Assembly (NCBI GenBank): GCA_031002005.1
Contig: JARYHS010008074.1
Span: forward strand, 346,728,932-346,792,931
Length of the DNA stretch: 64,000 nucleotides
Direction of reading: 5' to 3'
DNA from: Vandiemenella viatica
Taxonomy: Eukaryota; Arthropoda; Insecta; Orthoptera; Morabidae
The notes under the pieces are model-generated. The model had not been told where the DNA came from and did not search any database. It worked only from the letters and a program-made list of their open reading frames with translations. The stretch's first letter is position 1. The number at the start of each line of letters is the position of its first letter. Positions 1 through 11,290 of the stretch are shown piece after piece. A program made the position numbers and the translations under genes.

Positions 1-300
1 TATGCTCTCTTCTTACCATTCTCTTCAGCTTCCTCAGTTGTATTGAGTAGATGTGTTGCTTTCTTACTTTGAAGTAAATATTTCATACCACACTCTCACT
101 ATCTCCTGAAACTGTTTTTATTATCTATCAACTATACTAGTGAGCTACAAAAAAATGCTGTATCTTTACACACATTAGCCCTTCAATCACAGACCTGCAC
201 CTAATCATAATTACATTTATACCTTCCATCTTTACTGGCCATTACTATACTGGGACCTCTAGTATCATTAAAAGTGCCTTACAATCATGTACTTCCTGAA
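1..300. other. No gene seen
   Basis: AT-rich sequence without a convincing frame on either strand, splice-site pair or terminal repeat. Nothing can be assigned. Confidence 0.5.
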
Positions 301-554
301 TTTTCTGGAACCACATATGGCCACCATCAGGATTTGTTAGAAATACTTGTAGGATGTTTCTCAACTTTCATTTTGTTCTAACACTTGTGTTAAGTTCTTT
401 GGAAACCTCTGGTTCCTAATGTTCCAATCAATACCTGCTATGTTTAAGTTCTTACCTAATGATGTTCATACTTCCTTTTGTAAATAATATGAAATCACTT
501 TCTGCACAATTGTCCATTCTGTCCTTCCACTTTTGTAAGTCACCTTGACTATTT

Positions 555-626
<72 letters not shown>

Positions 627-690
627 CTGCAAGTTCTACCACTTGTAACTTAGATTTCTCTTTTATACATTTCAGTAGTAGTTGGTATTG
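300..690 (-). pseudogene. Possible CR1-like LINE endonuclease fragment
   Basis: Read on the minus strand, the region gives short frames resembling the endonuclease part of the CR1 ORF2 at 29.5-30.3 kb. A TYKSGRTE stretch resembles AYRSGRMT there, and NLNIAGIDWN resembles DLNLPGVNWE. Frames are broken by stops and by the poly-A block at 562-621, which lies inside the fragment. The match is short and diverged. It could be another LINE clade, so the call is tentative. Confidence 0.35.
552..621. repeat. T10-A60 homopolymer block
   Basis: Ten T (552-561) are followed directly by sixty uninterrupted A (562-621). The run encodes poly-Lys or poly-Phe in spurious frames. It may be a retrotransposition tail, a simple-repeat expansion or an assembly artefact. 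No element body ends cleanly at it. Confidence 0.95.
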
Positions 691-717
691 TCCATCTGCC
701 CTCAAAAACACTTCTGG

Positions 718-930
718 TGGATATTAGAGGATTCAGTAGACCAGAAACCAAGATTGAAGTTGATTGTCGGTACAGTTATAAAAAGTAATATTATTTCAGA
801 ACTGAAGAAATATTTCAGGAGATGGTTCAGTATTGGACAGGAAAGGAAGAAATGCGAAAAGTTAGAGGAGATAAATTTAATGTGGGAAGTTTATTCCAAA
901 ACTGAAAATAAAGAATATAATATTTTATAA
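718..930 (+). pseudogene. CR1 ORF2 fragment, endonuclease-RT linker
   Basis: This segment aligns base by base with 30240-30440 inside the longer CR1 copy. Both start with TTAGAGGATTCAGT and continue through a GGTACA-TTATAAAAAG block to an A-rich AAAATAAAG end. The encoded part is the poorly conserved linker between endonuclease and reverse transcriptase. It is an internal fragment without either LINE end, so it is old and non-functional. Confidence 0.7.
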
Positions 931-1870
931 CTTGATGAGCCATGTGAAAATATGGTAAATAGGAAGATTGGTGGTTTGTAGTAGGCTGAAAGAAGAACCG
1001 GGTAATTTGTAGTAATATCTTTCTGGTTGCACCTCATGTATGCTATGCTGCAGCCATCTACTTTGACATAAACACCTGAAACTATCAATTTCAGAAGATG
1101 AATTGTCACAGAACCCACCAGAATACAGCTAAGCTGGACAAAACCACACATTATACTACTATCTCTGTTATATGTGGTGCTGTTATGTAGCAGTATGTTA
1201 CAACAGCCCTCAAACCCAGCCTTTTATGAATTCAGTGAGATCAAAGTTGATTAAGTATCAAATTTTATATTTTTTCATGAGAATGAATATTGTTTTTATG
1301 AAGGGAGACTGCAAATGATGTGTAAATGATGTGTAATAAAACAAAAATAGTATTAAATTTGAAATATCAATTGAAAGCTTGTAATTATAAATGTTGGTAT
1401 AAGCCACAGTATCTTGAAGACAATTTTCTGCTGTTTGGTGTGGATTATGTTATCCATTTTAAGTTTAAATGCATGTAAGTAGCTTTATTTTCCATTTTAA
1501 AGTGTTTCTGAATGATTGTGAGTAATTTTCTACAAGTTGTAATTGTTTTCGTCTAATTTTGATTCTCAGAGTAATTGTTAGCTCTTGATTTTTCTCCTTC
1601 ACTTATTGCTAAAAAGAACTATTTCATAGATGTATATGCATGTAACATTTAGAATGGCAAGGTTAATGAAATTTGTTTTACATGTTTCTAATCTTTTTTG
1701 TTGAGATATGGTTCTCACTGCTCCTTTCTACATTCTAAATATATCAGTCCTTCATGGTGAGTTACCCCAGAAAATAATTTCATACCTTATCAGCAAGAGT
1801 TCATTTGCATTGCTGTACTTATTGTTGGATAATGGAAACAAAGAAACTGTCATTGGGCATTAAGAATCAG
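931..1870. other. No gene seen
   Basis: Unique-looking AT-rich sequence. Only short unrelated frames occur, and neither splice-site pairs nor terminal repeats were noticed. Confidence 0.5.
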
Positions 1871-1874
1871 ATAG

Positions 1875-2575
1875 GATAGGGAAAAAATACCCATCACTTA
1901 TCACAGATGAAGGCAGGAAGGCGAGAAGAACACGTAAAAAAACACAAACAAATTGCACAATATTTCAGCATGAGCCTTACTCATGTGAGAGGCGATACAT
2001 ATGGTAGGGGGAAAGATGTGGTCACATCCCGACCCACCACATGAATGAAACAAAGGCAGAAACAAGGGGTTGGGGGATAAGGTTGACCAGTGATAAAAGT
2101 GGAACAAAGTAATCTTCAAAAAGTTATATTATAATTTTATTTAGATAGGTTATAGGCAAAAATAAATGGACGTAGAAATATACATATATATATATATATA
2201 TATAAAATGTAATTGAAATAAATGAAATATACATATATAAGTAAAATGATAGTAAAATAACTGTAAAAGATAGTAAGTGACAGGTTTAGCATAGGTTTAG
2301 GGTAGGGGCGTGTCTGGTGTCAAGGATATGTTGGTAAGTTAGTTCCCATCTGCGGAGTTCTGAAGGGGTGGTAGTGTTCGGAAAAACTCTAACAGCTCAA
2401 ACTGTGAAACAGGTGTTGTCGTTGTTCAAATCATGTGAGTTGGCATGAATTGCCACTGGATGGTCTGGGTTGGAAGTATAAACTTTTTGCCTGTGGCCGT
2501 TCATACTGTAGGATAGTTGGTGAGTGGTGAGACCAATGTAGGAGACAGCTGCCTCCAGTGCACTACCTCCTACAT
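1875..2575 (-). pseudogene. Penelope-like element 3' end with GIY-YIG domain
   Basis: The minus-strand frame from about 2575 to 2290 encodes the C-terminal GIY-YIG endonuclease of a Penelope-like element. It shows SYIGLTTHQLSYSMNGHRQ, a CFTV strand and the SELRRWEL helix with its conserved Glu, ending in LNLC. One in-frame stop follows CFTV. The downstream noncoding tail (2280-1875) matches the tail after the PLE at 19-21 kb, so both belong to one family. The RT part is missing, giving a 5'-truncated dead copy. Confidence 0.78.
2179..2205. repeat. (TA)n microsatellite
   Basis: Uninterrupted TA dinucleotide run in the noncoding tail of the minus-strand PLE fragment. A second short TA run lies at about 2583-2600, where orientation of the PLE sequence switches. 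Confidence 0.9.
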
Positions 2576-2599
2576 TGATCTATTATATATATATATATT

Positions 2600-2900
2600 T
2601 AATTGCTGCCCTCCTCTATTTGATTTTGGTTAGATTTAGATATAGTTTATCTTTCATTTCCATGTAGTTAAATATTACCTCATGGCATTTCTTCCAACTT
2701 CATTGGGGTGTAAGACAATCTTCTGTAGAAAACAACTTTTCAATTTTACAATGAAAAGGTTGGCATAAGAGAGTGCCATGCCCATTGTAGTGAAACATTG
2801 TGTTTTTTTCTATTTGTGTAGTGTTTTTTTGTCATTGCAGCCCTCCTCCATTCAATGTTTGGTGATGGGTTTATTTTATTTTCCTTTTCATATTAAAGTT
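2600..2900 (+). repeat. Two plus-strand pieces of the PLE 3' noncoding tail
   Basis: Segments 2600-2720 and 2785-2895 each resemble the tail that follows the PLE stop codon at 21110-21240. Shared marks are GCTGCCCTCCTC, CCATGTA-TTAAATATT and the GCATTT block. They lie in the opposite orientation to the neighbouring copy at 1875-2575. The result is an inverted, partly tandem cluster of PLE tails, a layout known for Penelope elements. Confidence 0.5.
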
Positions 2901-3119
2901 ATATAAGAGTATTACAATAAGATAATATTGTGAGCAGCTATCAAAAGTTCTGTAAGATATGTGGTTTGGTCAGTATAGAATGGATATAATACAAAAAAAT
3001 CTTACAATCTATAAACTTAGGAAAATAAGGGTTTTAAATGATCATATGGTTTTTGGAGATCTTCTTACAGAAGGCAATAAATCTAATATCAGATTCAATG
3101 AAGCAAACAAACTCCACAG

Positions 3120-3735
3120 GTAATGACCCTACACCCCCACCTTCCCACTATATGATTTTTCACCATACACCTACTTTTGCCCTTTATGAATTACAACTTT
3201 AAACCCCTTCAGTGTTTTTAGTAAATTGTTAATCATTTCACTTGGTAATTTATTACAACCCCTGACTTCTTTGCCTGTGAAAGAAAATTTTCCTACTCAC
3301 TTTTGCCTTAATTGAAGGGCCAGTTTATGGTCAGGATCATCTCTCCCCTTCCATATACAACTCCTAATCCTTTAAGCAATATCCATCCATGCATCATCAT
3401 GATTACAAAGCCTTGTATAATCCAAACACTCTCTTCACCCACATTATGTCTTTAAATAACTCCAAACCCAGCAATTTTATCATATTAGTTACTCATTGTA
3501 TTTTGGTAATTCCCATAAAGATGTCTAGCTGTTCTCCTATTTTCCTGCTCCAATTCCTGAAAATGATACCCAAATGTTGGTCTCACACTACTGCACCATA
3601 TTCAAGCAGTGGACTGACTAAGGTTTTGTAACCCAGTTCCCTCATTTCCCTGGAACATCCCATAATCACCTTCTCCAGTTAGTGAAGGATTTTGAAACCA
3701 CTTCCTATCAACTGTTGTAATGCAACAAGATTATG
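3120..3735 (-). pseudogene. CR1 LINE 3' fragment, highly diverged
   Basis: On the minus strand this matches the 3' part of CR1 ORF2 seen at 10.0-10.7 and 31.8-32.4 kb. Shared blocks on the plus strand are AAGGTTTTGTAACCCA at 3622 and the CTTGGTAAtTtATT block near 3243 (the ELPREM region of the others). The frame is destroyed by indels. It is one of the oldest CR1 copies here, judged by divergence. Confidence 0.62.
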
Positions 3736-4345
3736 AAGGAGGAAGTGGTGGATGATTCACCAGAAATTAATATTAAGTAATAAATTTAAAGGATACAATA
3801 AGTGTAAATAATTAGAGAACTGTAAAGCATAACATGAAGGATAAATTAATAACTGTATTTTAGAATATCAAGAGATGAAGTTAACACAGTAAGATCAAGA
3901 AAAGCCATGCATAAATATATCTTGAAAAGGAAGCCCAAGTAGCATCCATTGATTGACTTGGCGGGGTGATGCTGTAACATCATCCACCAAACTGTTTGAC
4001 ACCTCGACCCAAATGTAGTCAGCCAACTTAGGAAAATGAATCTTACATGTTGAATTGGAGTAAGAGACTTACCTCTCTGGTTTTTGTATACCAGCGCCCA
4101 TAAGGCAGAGGTGCTACGCATAGCCTCTCAGAATAGTTCGTTGAGGGCGGTATTTCCAACTACAGTTGGCCGATAGTCCCTTAAGATGAGAACATTTTAA
4201 AAGCCTTCCCCATATGATCTCTGTCTCAATGTGGACCAATCAATTTGTTCAATTGTGATTGTAGGACGTATTGTTCTGCAATTTGCTCTTGTAGTGAAAC
4301 CGCACCAAGTTTGCAACCCAGCCATTCATAAAGTATGCTAATTTG

Positions 4346-4363
4346 TTCTCTCTCTCTCTCTCT
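4346..4363. repeat. (CT)n microsatellite
   Basis: Pure CT dinucleotide run of about nine units. Confidence 0.9.
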
Positions 4364-4770
4364 GTCCATATTAATACTCTCATATAAGTGTTGTGCCAAA
4401 TATAACCTATGTCTTGGTTAAGATAATACCTGAAGTATTTAAAGACAGAATAAGATTTAACCTTCTTGAAAGTAATGAACAATAAGACTATGAAGTGAAT
4501 ACATGTTTTATATCAATACAGATTATGTTTGTTCAAGTAGATAGTCGCATGAGGTGGTAGTATTTGTAAAGATTATATTGGTTTGGATGTGATAATAAAT
4601 GTGGAACATTCTTTAATACTAGATTTTATTGTAAATTTTCCCCAATCTTAACTCCGTGCTTAGATTTTGTAAGTGTAATGGCTCTAAGAAGAAATCTTTG
4701 GTAAATGAAGTCAGTTAACTAGTACTGATGCAAGAAACAAAATGAAGAGAATTATCGGTAGGGGGTGGAG

Positions 4771-4795
4771 GAGAGGAGAGAGAGAGAGAGAGAGA
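4771..4795. repeat. (GA)n microsatellite
   Basis: GA dinucleotide run with one early interruption, about twelve units. Confidence 0.9.
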
Positions 4796-6097
4796 AAGTT
4801 AGACACAAGGAGATTACACTGTCCAATTGAGTCTACTATCAAATTATAATGGGTTAGTGGCATTTCCCCATTACTTTGGAAGATAATTTGAGAAGTTTTA
4901 AATAGTGGCGGTTTGCGTGGTTGACTTCAGCATCCATCAAATCCGTGGGTTTAGGGAGGTAGAATCCAGTTTTAAAGCATGGGTTGAAACTGGTCGTCAT
5001 CTAGTGACGTCAGCATTTGCCGGGTCCGTGAGCTTGAGGGTGTAAACCCCAAATTCGGAAGCATGGTGCGCTTGCAAGAAAGATGCTTCTGGGCAGTCAG
5101 TCTGCCATTGGCAGTGGAGTAGGTGAGTCCGTCGTGAAAGTGAACGGTCAGTTGAGTCGACGAGAACGCATGTTCGTGCTCAGTCATTATGATGAAGAAT
5201 TAATTTTGTAGAAGGTGATTTCTTTGGTTATATGAAGGAACTTTAGTAATGAAGAAAGTATTTGCAGAATTTTATATGAATTGTTTCGTGGTGAGCCATA
5301 GGTATGGTCTGAGAACTAGTAAGGGTGTTAATGTATGAATGAAAAGAGTGTGTGTTATTCAGTCTAAATTTATCAGAGACATTACCTGTAATCTTAAAGG
5401 ATAGAAGTACCGATAGCGAACTTTCATAAAAGTTGGGAGTTTTAGTGAGATTATCTTATTAACTATTAAATGCATTTGTTTCAAATAAGAAGGTGCATTT
5501 TCATTTCATTTACCAACTTAATGTTGGTTGGCAGCCGTCAGAGAAAGAACCAGAATCTAGTGAGTATGCGGAAGCTTTAAAGGTTCACAGTAAGTATTAT
5601 AACCAAACCACCAGCAAAACCATGACAAAATGTTATGTCAAAATAATTACAGTTAAGATCTTCACCAAGCAATTCCTTCCATTGGCCGCTCTAGACATAG
5701 TGACACTGTGACATGTCACCACCTTCTCATCAAGAATAAATAAATGTAATGAAAGAAAAATGATGAATTATAAATGCGGCATTCTCTAACATACAACAAC
5801 TTATAAATGCTAGGGAAAATATTGAACACTGTCTGTAGGCAACTTCAGTGAACTATTTTAGTGTAGCGGAGACAGATGTCACAAATTGCACACGTGCTCT
5901 GGCATTTTCGCAGAAATATATAAGGGTGGGAGGAGGGGGGAGGGCACTTTGCTATTGACAGCTGGAGATAACTTTGTCCTGTCTCATGCTGCCACTGGGC
6001 AGACTACATGGGCTCTGAAAGATTATGGCACTTGAACAAGTTAGTAACGCTGCTGCAATTTTTGTCACATTCAACTAACATACCCAAGAACAGAGTT

Positions 6098-6175
6098 TCT
6101 CAACCTGTAATCCGTGGACCCCTGGTAGTCCATTGAAGATGGTTCAGGTGGTCCGCAGGCAGAATATTATCAAAT
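6098..6175 (+). mobile_element. Possible hAT-type terminal inverted repeat
   Basis: The motif CAGAGTTTCTCAACC followed by GTGGACCCC and GTGGTCCGC resembles the left end of hAT transposons and their MITEs. A matching right end was not found with certainty. The best candidate is TTACTGGTCCTTGGGTTG at about 9070, beyond the LTR-A insertion. Confidence 0.3.
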
Positions 6176-6500
6176 TAGCTGCTATATTTGTACTTTATAA
6201 GGCTATAATCCCAATTTGAATATTTAAATGACCAGGCAACAATCTGGCATTTCCAGGATGAAGATAGAACGGCATTGTTTCTACAATAGTCTGTTTATTT
6301 ATAGATGGCCTCAAAAAGAGCACCGGTCTTCTCAGGATTAAGTAAATGACTGTTTTCTGTGGGTCTTAAGTAGGTGTGAGGAACCACGGTACATGGTAGG
6401 ATTGGTAACATAAGAGTGGTGAAGTAACAAAAATAGATGGTGTAGGGTCTAATGCCTTTTATTTCGTGCATTTAGGCCGATGGTAAAGTGTAGCGTCCAT
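6176..6500. other. No gene seen; left flank of LTR-A
   Basis: No coding signal. The last four bases (CCAT, 6497-6500) are the left target-site duplication of the LTR that follows. Confidence 0.5.
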
Positions 6501-8817
6501 TGTAAGGTATCCCTCGTTCTATTTTTCATATTTCGTTAGAATCCGGTCAAGTTTAAGGTTAGTTGGAGTACACGATACCACACGTAAAATCAAGTTAACA
6601 GCACTTCTGGTATAATAAAGTAAATAAATAACACATACACAGCATAAATAAACTATAAATTGCCATAAAGACATGATAGGTTCAGCAGGAAATAGGTTAT
6701 TTCACATAGGGGTAAATTTTTAATAACAGATACTAACGTTGGTTAAACGAAGTAAATGTTGAATAATTGCAAATAGTATGCATAAATAAACCTCTTATCA
6801 TGTCTAATACACATTATTTCAGAGATAAATAAGTAATTTCAGTAAAGGAAAAATCTAACCCATAAATTTTGGCATATTCCAGTTTTAGTATTTCTGAAGA
6901 GATTTCCGTACAGTAAGACAATAAAGAACCTATATTACACAGGCCTAGACTCACTATAACCATAACTTCAGAAATAAATATAGTTTAGTAGGATTTTTAA
7001 AGAAATAAACTGGATGATAAAATAATAGTCTGAAACAGAATGAAAATAATTCATTGTAATGAAACTTGACCATCTTAAAGCTCCAAAAACAGCAATAATA
7101 ATCCCTGAGACAGCCTAGTAGATAAATTAATAGATTTCTGATAGTTTTAAAGCATCTAATAACCACAAGAAGTAATTATATTGGATTTTTAATACTCATT
7201 TGCTTAAACAGTTCACTTATATAATTGGAGGTCTGTTAAGTAATTTCAGGATTTAAAAAGTAGACAAATATAAAGGAAATAAACTAATCTTTCAGTTTTA
7301 ATAGGTGTTCAGCTATTTCAAGCCGTAAAATACGTGATATCAGTGAATAAACAGGCGCCGGTAAACCAACTAATTTGTTCGACTTTTCGGAATTAATTCT
7401 AACACTATTAAACCATTTCAAAAGCGCTAAGAACATGTAAATACCAGTTAACACCCATAATTAATTTTCTAGACACATTTTAAGACATTTTACTAACCTG
7501 TTGTATGGTAATCCAATTTTTGAAGCAACTTTCTACAGACACTGCACACATAAAATGCTTCCACACGGATTGTAAACATTGCCACGCGATATAAAGTAGC
7601 TAATAAATTAAAATAGCCATAGAGAGAATCAAATTCATCTAAATCAGATAATTTCCAACGTTCTGAGTATTTTTAAACATAATATGAACACGTAAAATTG
7701 AACACCCAACTTGAGCATTTTATTATTCAAAAGCCTACTTGAATTCCGGGTTATAAAATAGTTTGCCGGGACAATCAATTCCTTTAGCTTCACACATATT
7801 AATTCCACGCAATTTGAAGCCATAGTACCGATGTTATGATTTTCCTAAAAACACTCGACATAAAACACACGTGTAAATCACTAAATAATTTATTGTGTCT
7901 CAGAAATAACAGCTACAAAGATAAATAAACTTCAGAATACGCAGTTTAATTCAGGCTACACTTTGATAATTTTTCCGGCTTGATATTCAATAAACTTTCA
8001 GAGTTATAAATAAAAACATAAATTATAGTTACACTTGATTGTTAGAATTACTTCGGTTTACCGTATCTCAACAGATTAAACAAAGTTCATATGTAGAGAC
8101 AGTTTAAAATCAGGAATAATATTTTAAACATAATTTCAAGTTAATTACTAAAGCCGATTTTTAAATAAGAAGATAACAGAACACTGACTTAGGTGGTGGG
8201 CAATATAACACATCCATATTTGGTAATTTGTTGAAGAGAGATGCATCACGTGACTTCAAGTTAATATAAGGCAGCTTAGAGGTGTGAATTTGGTCGGTCG
8301 TCTCCAGTCTCATTTGTGAATCGGTAGTGGGCGCACGTTAGTGCGAGGTCCGAGCGGGCTGGCGGAACGGGCGGAAACGAACCAAACCGGTCGAAGGAAC
8401 GTGATATAGCAGCCATGTCTTAATTTTTTGGTGAACAACTTCTAACCATGCAACTAGTCAGTTAAATTCTGTTTTGGGGGTTTTAAAGCGGTGTAGCTCT
8501 GGAATCTCAACTTGCAATTCTTGGAGAAGATTTAAATCCGATAGCCTTAGCTAACAGTGCCTTATAACATTTATGTGGAAATTTTTGGAGAATATATGAC
8601 TTTTGATTTCGATTTGAGACTTTCATTTATTAGAATAATACCTTTCTTGCAGAAGGCCAAGCCTGCAAGTGGCGACTGTGGTCATTAGAACTGTTAGCAT
8701 TATTAATTTTACACGGTTTCAGAACTTTCTTATGGACTTACAATATATTTTGGACAACATCTGGTTCAGGTGATTTAAGCGGTACCAAACCCCAGTATCC
8801 CGCCTAAGTCCCTGACA
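6501..8817 (+). mobile_element. Solo LTR, 2.3 kb (LTR-A, copy 1)
   Basis: The unit starts TGTAAGGTATCCC and ends CTAAGTCCCTGACA, so it has the TG...CA ends of an LTR. It is flanked by perfect 4 bp duplications CCAT (6497-6500 and 8818-8821), typical of Gypsy-type integration. A near-identical copy lies inverted at 43674-45993 with its own 4 bp duplication. A TATA box (TATAAGG, 8266-8272) sits about 550 bp before the end, with a CACGTGA box just upstream and GC-richer sequence downstream, which sets the orientation as plus and implies a U3 of about 1.8 kb. No gag or pol is attached. A recent solo LTR is the simplest reading; an unusual non-autonomous LTR element is the alternative. Confidence 0.8.
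8266..8272 (+). promoter_or_regulatory. TATA box of LTR-A copy 1
   Basis: TATAAGG preceded by CACGTGA. A start site about 25-30 bp downstream would fall near 8295-8300, in GC-richer sequence. The same arrangement is present in the second copy on the opposite strand. Confidence 0.55.
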
Positions 8818-8959
8818 CCATCGTATAGTAACATTATTATTTATTTGATTTGGTAAATATTAAGACATTTATTGTTTAATATTTAATTTAAAGGTTCAGG
8901 TAAATTTTTATTTTAGTCGTTTTTAGTTTAGTCAAATAAATTAAGGTTATAATTAGATT

Positions 8960-9110
8960 TTAATAGTTCCTCTTCCAGTTTCATAACTGTGTTTTCGTAG
9001 GAATTCAAAACATCGATAAAAAATTAGGCCCAAGTAAGTTATTGGTCCACAGTATTATTTTTGACAATTTACTGGTCCTTGGGTTGAAAGATGGTGCCCT
9101 AGAAGCTTTG
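8960..9110 (+). repeat. Dispersed repeat, copy 1
   Basis: Blocks CAGTTTCATAACTGT, TTTTCGTAGG and TTACTGGTCCT recur in the same order at 32530-32715. It is noncoding and could be the right end of a non-autonomous hAT element starting at 6098. Confidence 0.55.
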
Positions 9111-9114
9111 TCAA

Positions 9115-9980
9115 AGCAAGTTGGCAATATTGTTTCTATTTCTTAGTTGTTTTGAAGGAGAATGACATGTTTATGAATGCACATAGCAGCGAACATCTCT
9201 CAAGCAAAATGTGTGCAACTGTCATCATGGTCAATGAAGGCAGTGCCCAATAAGGAAAGTATGGGGCCATAGGAGCCCAAAATTTTTTGGTACCTCTGTT
9301 TGTGAAAAAAATTATACATATTTTTTAAGTACAAAGAAAAGGTTTCGTAGATGACTAATTGAACTATCATATTTTTTTATTCAATTAAACAGATTAATTT
9401 TACAATTTATGATATTTTGAAAATTACTTTTATTTATTCTACACAACAATGAATCCAAAATTTTAATTTTCATATTACTTTTATTTTTCATTTTTGATGA
9501 TTTCATTAATTTATTTTTATTTAATGAAAAATCTAAATCTCAGGGGGCCTTTAAAAATCAAGGGCTCCAGCCAGTCATGCCTATTTCCTGTAGGTCAACT
9601 ATTCAGATTCTGGCTAACCAGTAATTATTTACCTGTTTTAAATCAATTTTAAAGCATTTATCATATATTAATTTCAAAATCATTTCTTTAACCTAGTAAT
9701 AAATACAGGTAATGAGACTTTCACACATTGCAAATTTTTATGTTGTGAGACTCTTAGTCAGCTCTAATCTGTTCTTCCAACTTTAACAGTGAAGATCAGT
9801 AACCCATCGAAAAATTTCAGAGTTGTCACAACCAGAATATATCATTTCACCCGCCACTGATTTAATTCATTTCTTATAATCATAGCAAACCTTTACATCT
9901 TCACATATCATAACAGTTGGGCAGAGAGTGATTTCAAAGTTCTGAATCTAATAGAGCTGGTAATTTTTAATTTAATTTTA
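9115..9980. other. No gene seen
   Basis: Very AT-rich sequence with stop codons in every frame. No repeat ends recognised. Confidence 0.5.
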
Positions 9981-10850
9981 ATTGCAATGGAGCACAGGCT
10001 CCAGTGGCAATTTACCTACACCCCCATCTTCCCGTTATCCTGCAGCCACCTGCATTTGCCCTCTACAAATTTTATCTTTAATTTCTTTCAACATTTTCAG
10101 TAAATTATTCATAATTTCTCTTGGTAACTCATTCCGATCCCTGACACCCTTACCTAAAAAAGAGAATCTTCCCACACCCTTGTGCCTGAAATCAAGTGCC
10201 AGCTTGTGGTCATGGTCATCTTTTCCCTTTCATGCACTACTTTTCATACCTACTCCAATATCTTTCCATTCCCTATCGCCAGTATACGCCCTGTACACTC
10301 CCATGACCCTCCTCATCTTCCTACTGTCTTGCAATGAATCCCATTCCAGCTCCTTTATCATATCCGTCACTGATTGCATTCTGCCATAATTTCCAGAAAC
10401 AAATCTAGCAGCCCTTTTTTGCACCCTCTCCAACTCCTGTATTTGATACGTAAAATGAGGGTCCCATACTACATTACCATATTCGAGGAATGATCTGACC
10501 AAAGTTTTGTAACCCAATTCCTTTACTTCCCTCACACATCCCCTCATCACTCTCTCCAACAAGCGCCGAATTTTGAAACCTTTTCCTACCACCTGTCCAA
10601 TGTGTCCCACCCAGTTAAGCTTGTTATCAAATGTAATGCCAAGATATTTACATTTCAAGTCTTCAGCAAGCAATTATTTCCCCACCTTATGTTCATAATT
10701 AACCTTTTGTTTTTTATTTGTGTATCTAATAAGCTGACTCTTCTTTGCATTTATCTTCATCCCATGTTTACCAACTCAACTAGATATCCTGCCCAGATCA
10801 CCCTGCAACTGTTTACAATCCTCTATGGGGAATGTCCCATACAAGAAATT
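9980..10850 (-). pseudogene. CR1 LINE 3' end, 5'-truncated
   Basis: The minus-strand frame 10673-10230 encodes the region after the RT active site: LAEDLKCKYLGITFDNKL, then LLERVMRGCV, VQKRAARFVSGNY and MQSVTDMIKELEW. Upstream, to about 10850, the KKSQLIRYTNKK block is present with one stop before LAED. Downstream it ends in the family's 3' tail at about 9960-10020, a CCACTGGAGCC-like block followed by an (AATTA)-type repeat. It matches 31.6-32.45 kb closely. It is a dead-on-arrival insertion lacking ORF1, the endonuclease and most of RT. Confidence 0.87.
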
Positions 10851-11283
10851 TGACAATGTTCTGAATCCTTATTCAGATCTATATTTGAGTATGGTAGGAT
10901 ACTAACATAACCCTCTCCCAATTTTATGTTTATAGAATGTGGAACTTAGGTGGGAAGGGGAAACAAAGGAAGTCTGCTAGGTTTATGTAAGGAAAACATC
11001 ATATGAAATGAGAAATCTGGATTGGAAATAATTGGAAGTCAAGATACAATAAGTAGCTTTTTGGATACTTGTTTCTGTTACGGAAATATGTTTGATTTGC
11101 TATAAAATTCCAGTGTCAACATTTTATTCGCACAGCAGCACATTTCACAGAGATGTTGATATGCTGTGTGCATTTTGTTCAGGTTGGTTGTATTCTTTAA
11201 GGGTCAGTGACAGTTTGTCATACATACAGTGTGTTTTAAATTTTTCTAACTGTTTGTAATATGTTTTGATGCGCGCCTATTAT
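10851..11283. other. No gene seen
   Basis: AT-rich spacer between two LINE fragments, with no open frame or repeat end. It ends with ACTAAAC (11284-11290), a candidate target duplication of the next LINE. Confidence 0.5.
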
Positions 11284-11290
11284 ACTAAAC

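Larger units (their letters stand above)
3736..6095. other. Long stretch without an assignable gene
   Basis: AT-rich sequence with two more GC-balanced patches, at 3890-4190 and 4900-5190, that resemble untranslated or LTR leader DNA and contain isolated GTAAGT or GTGAGT words. No frame longer than about 90 codons stands out and no terminal repeats were found. Two simple repeats are listed separately. Confidence 0.45.

Noticed and set aside
466..727. Poly-Lys and poly-Phe open frames on both strands
   Set aside because: They exist only because of the T10-A60 homopolymer.
3860..4200. GC-balanced minus-strand block with GTAAGT, as a host or LTR exon
   Set aside because: The possible frames contain stops before the donor, and no partner exon or LTR end was found.
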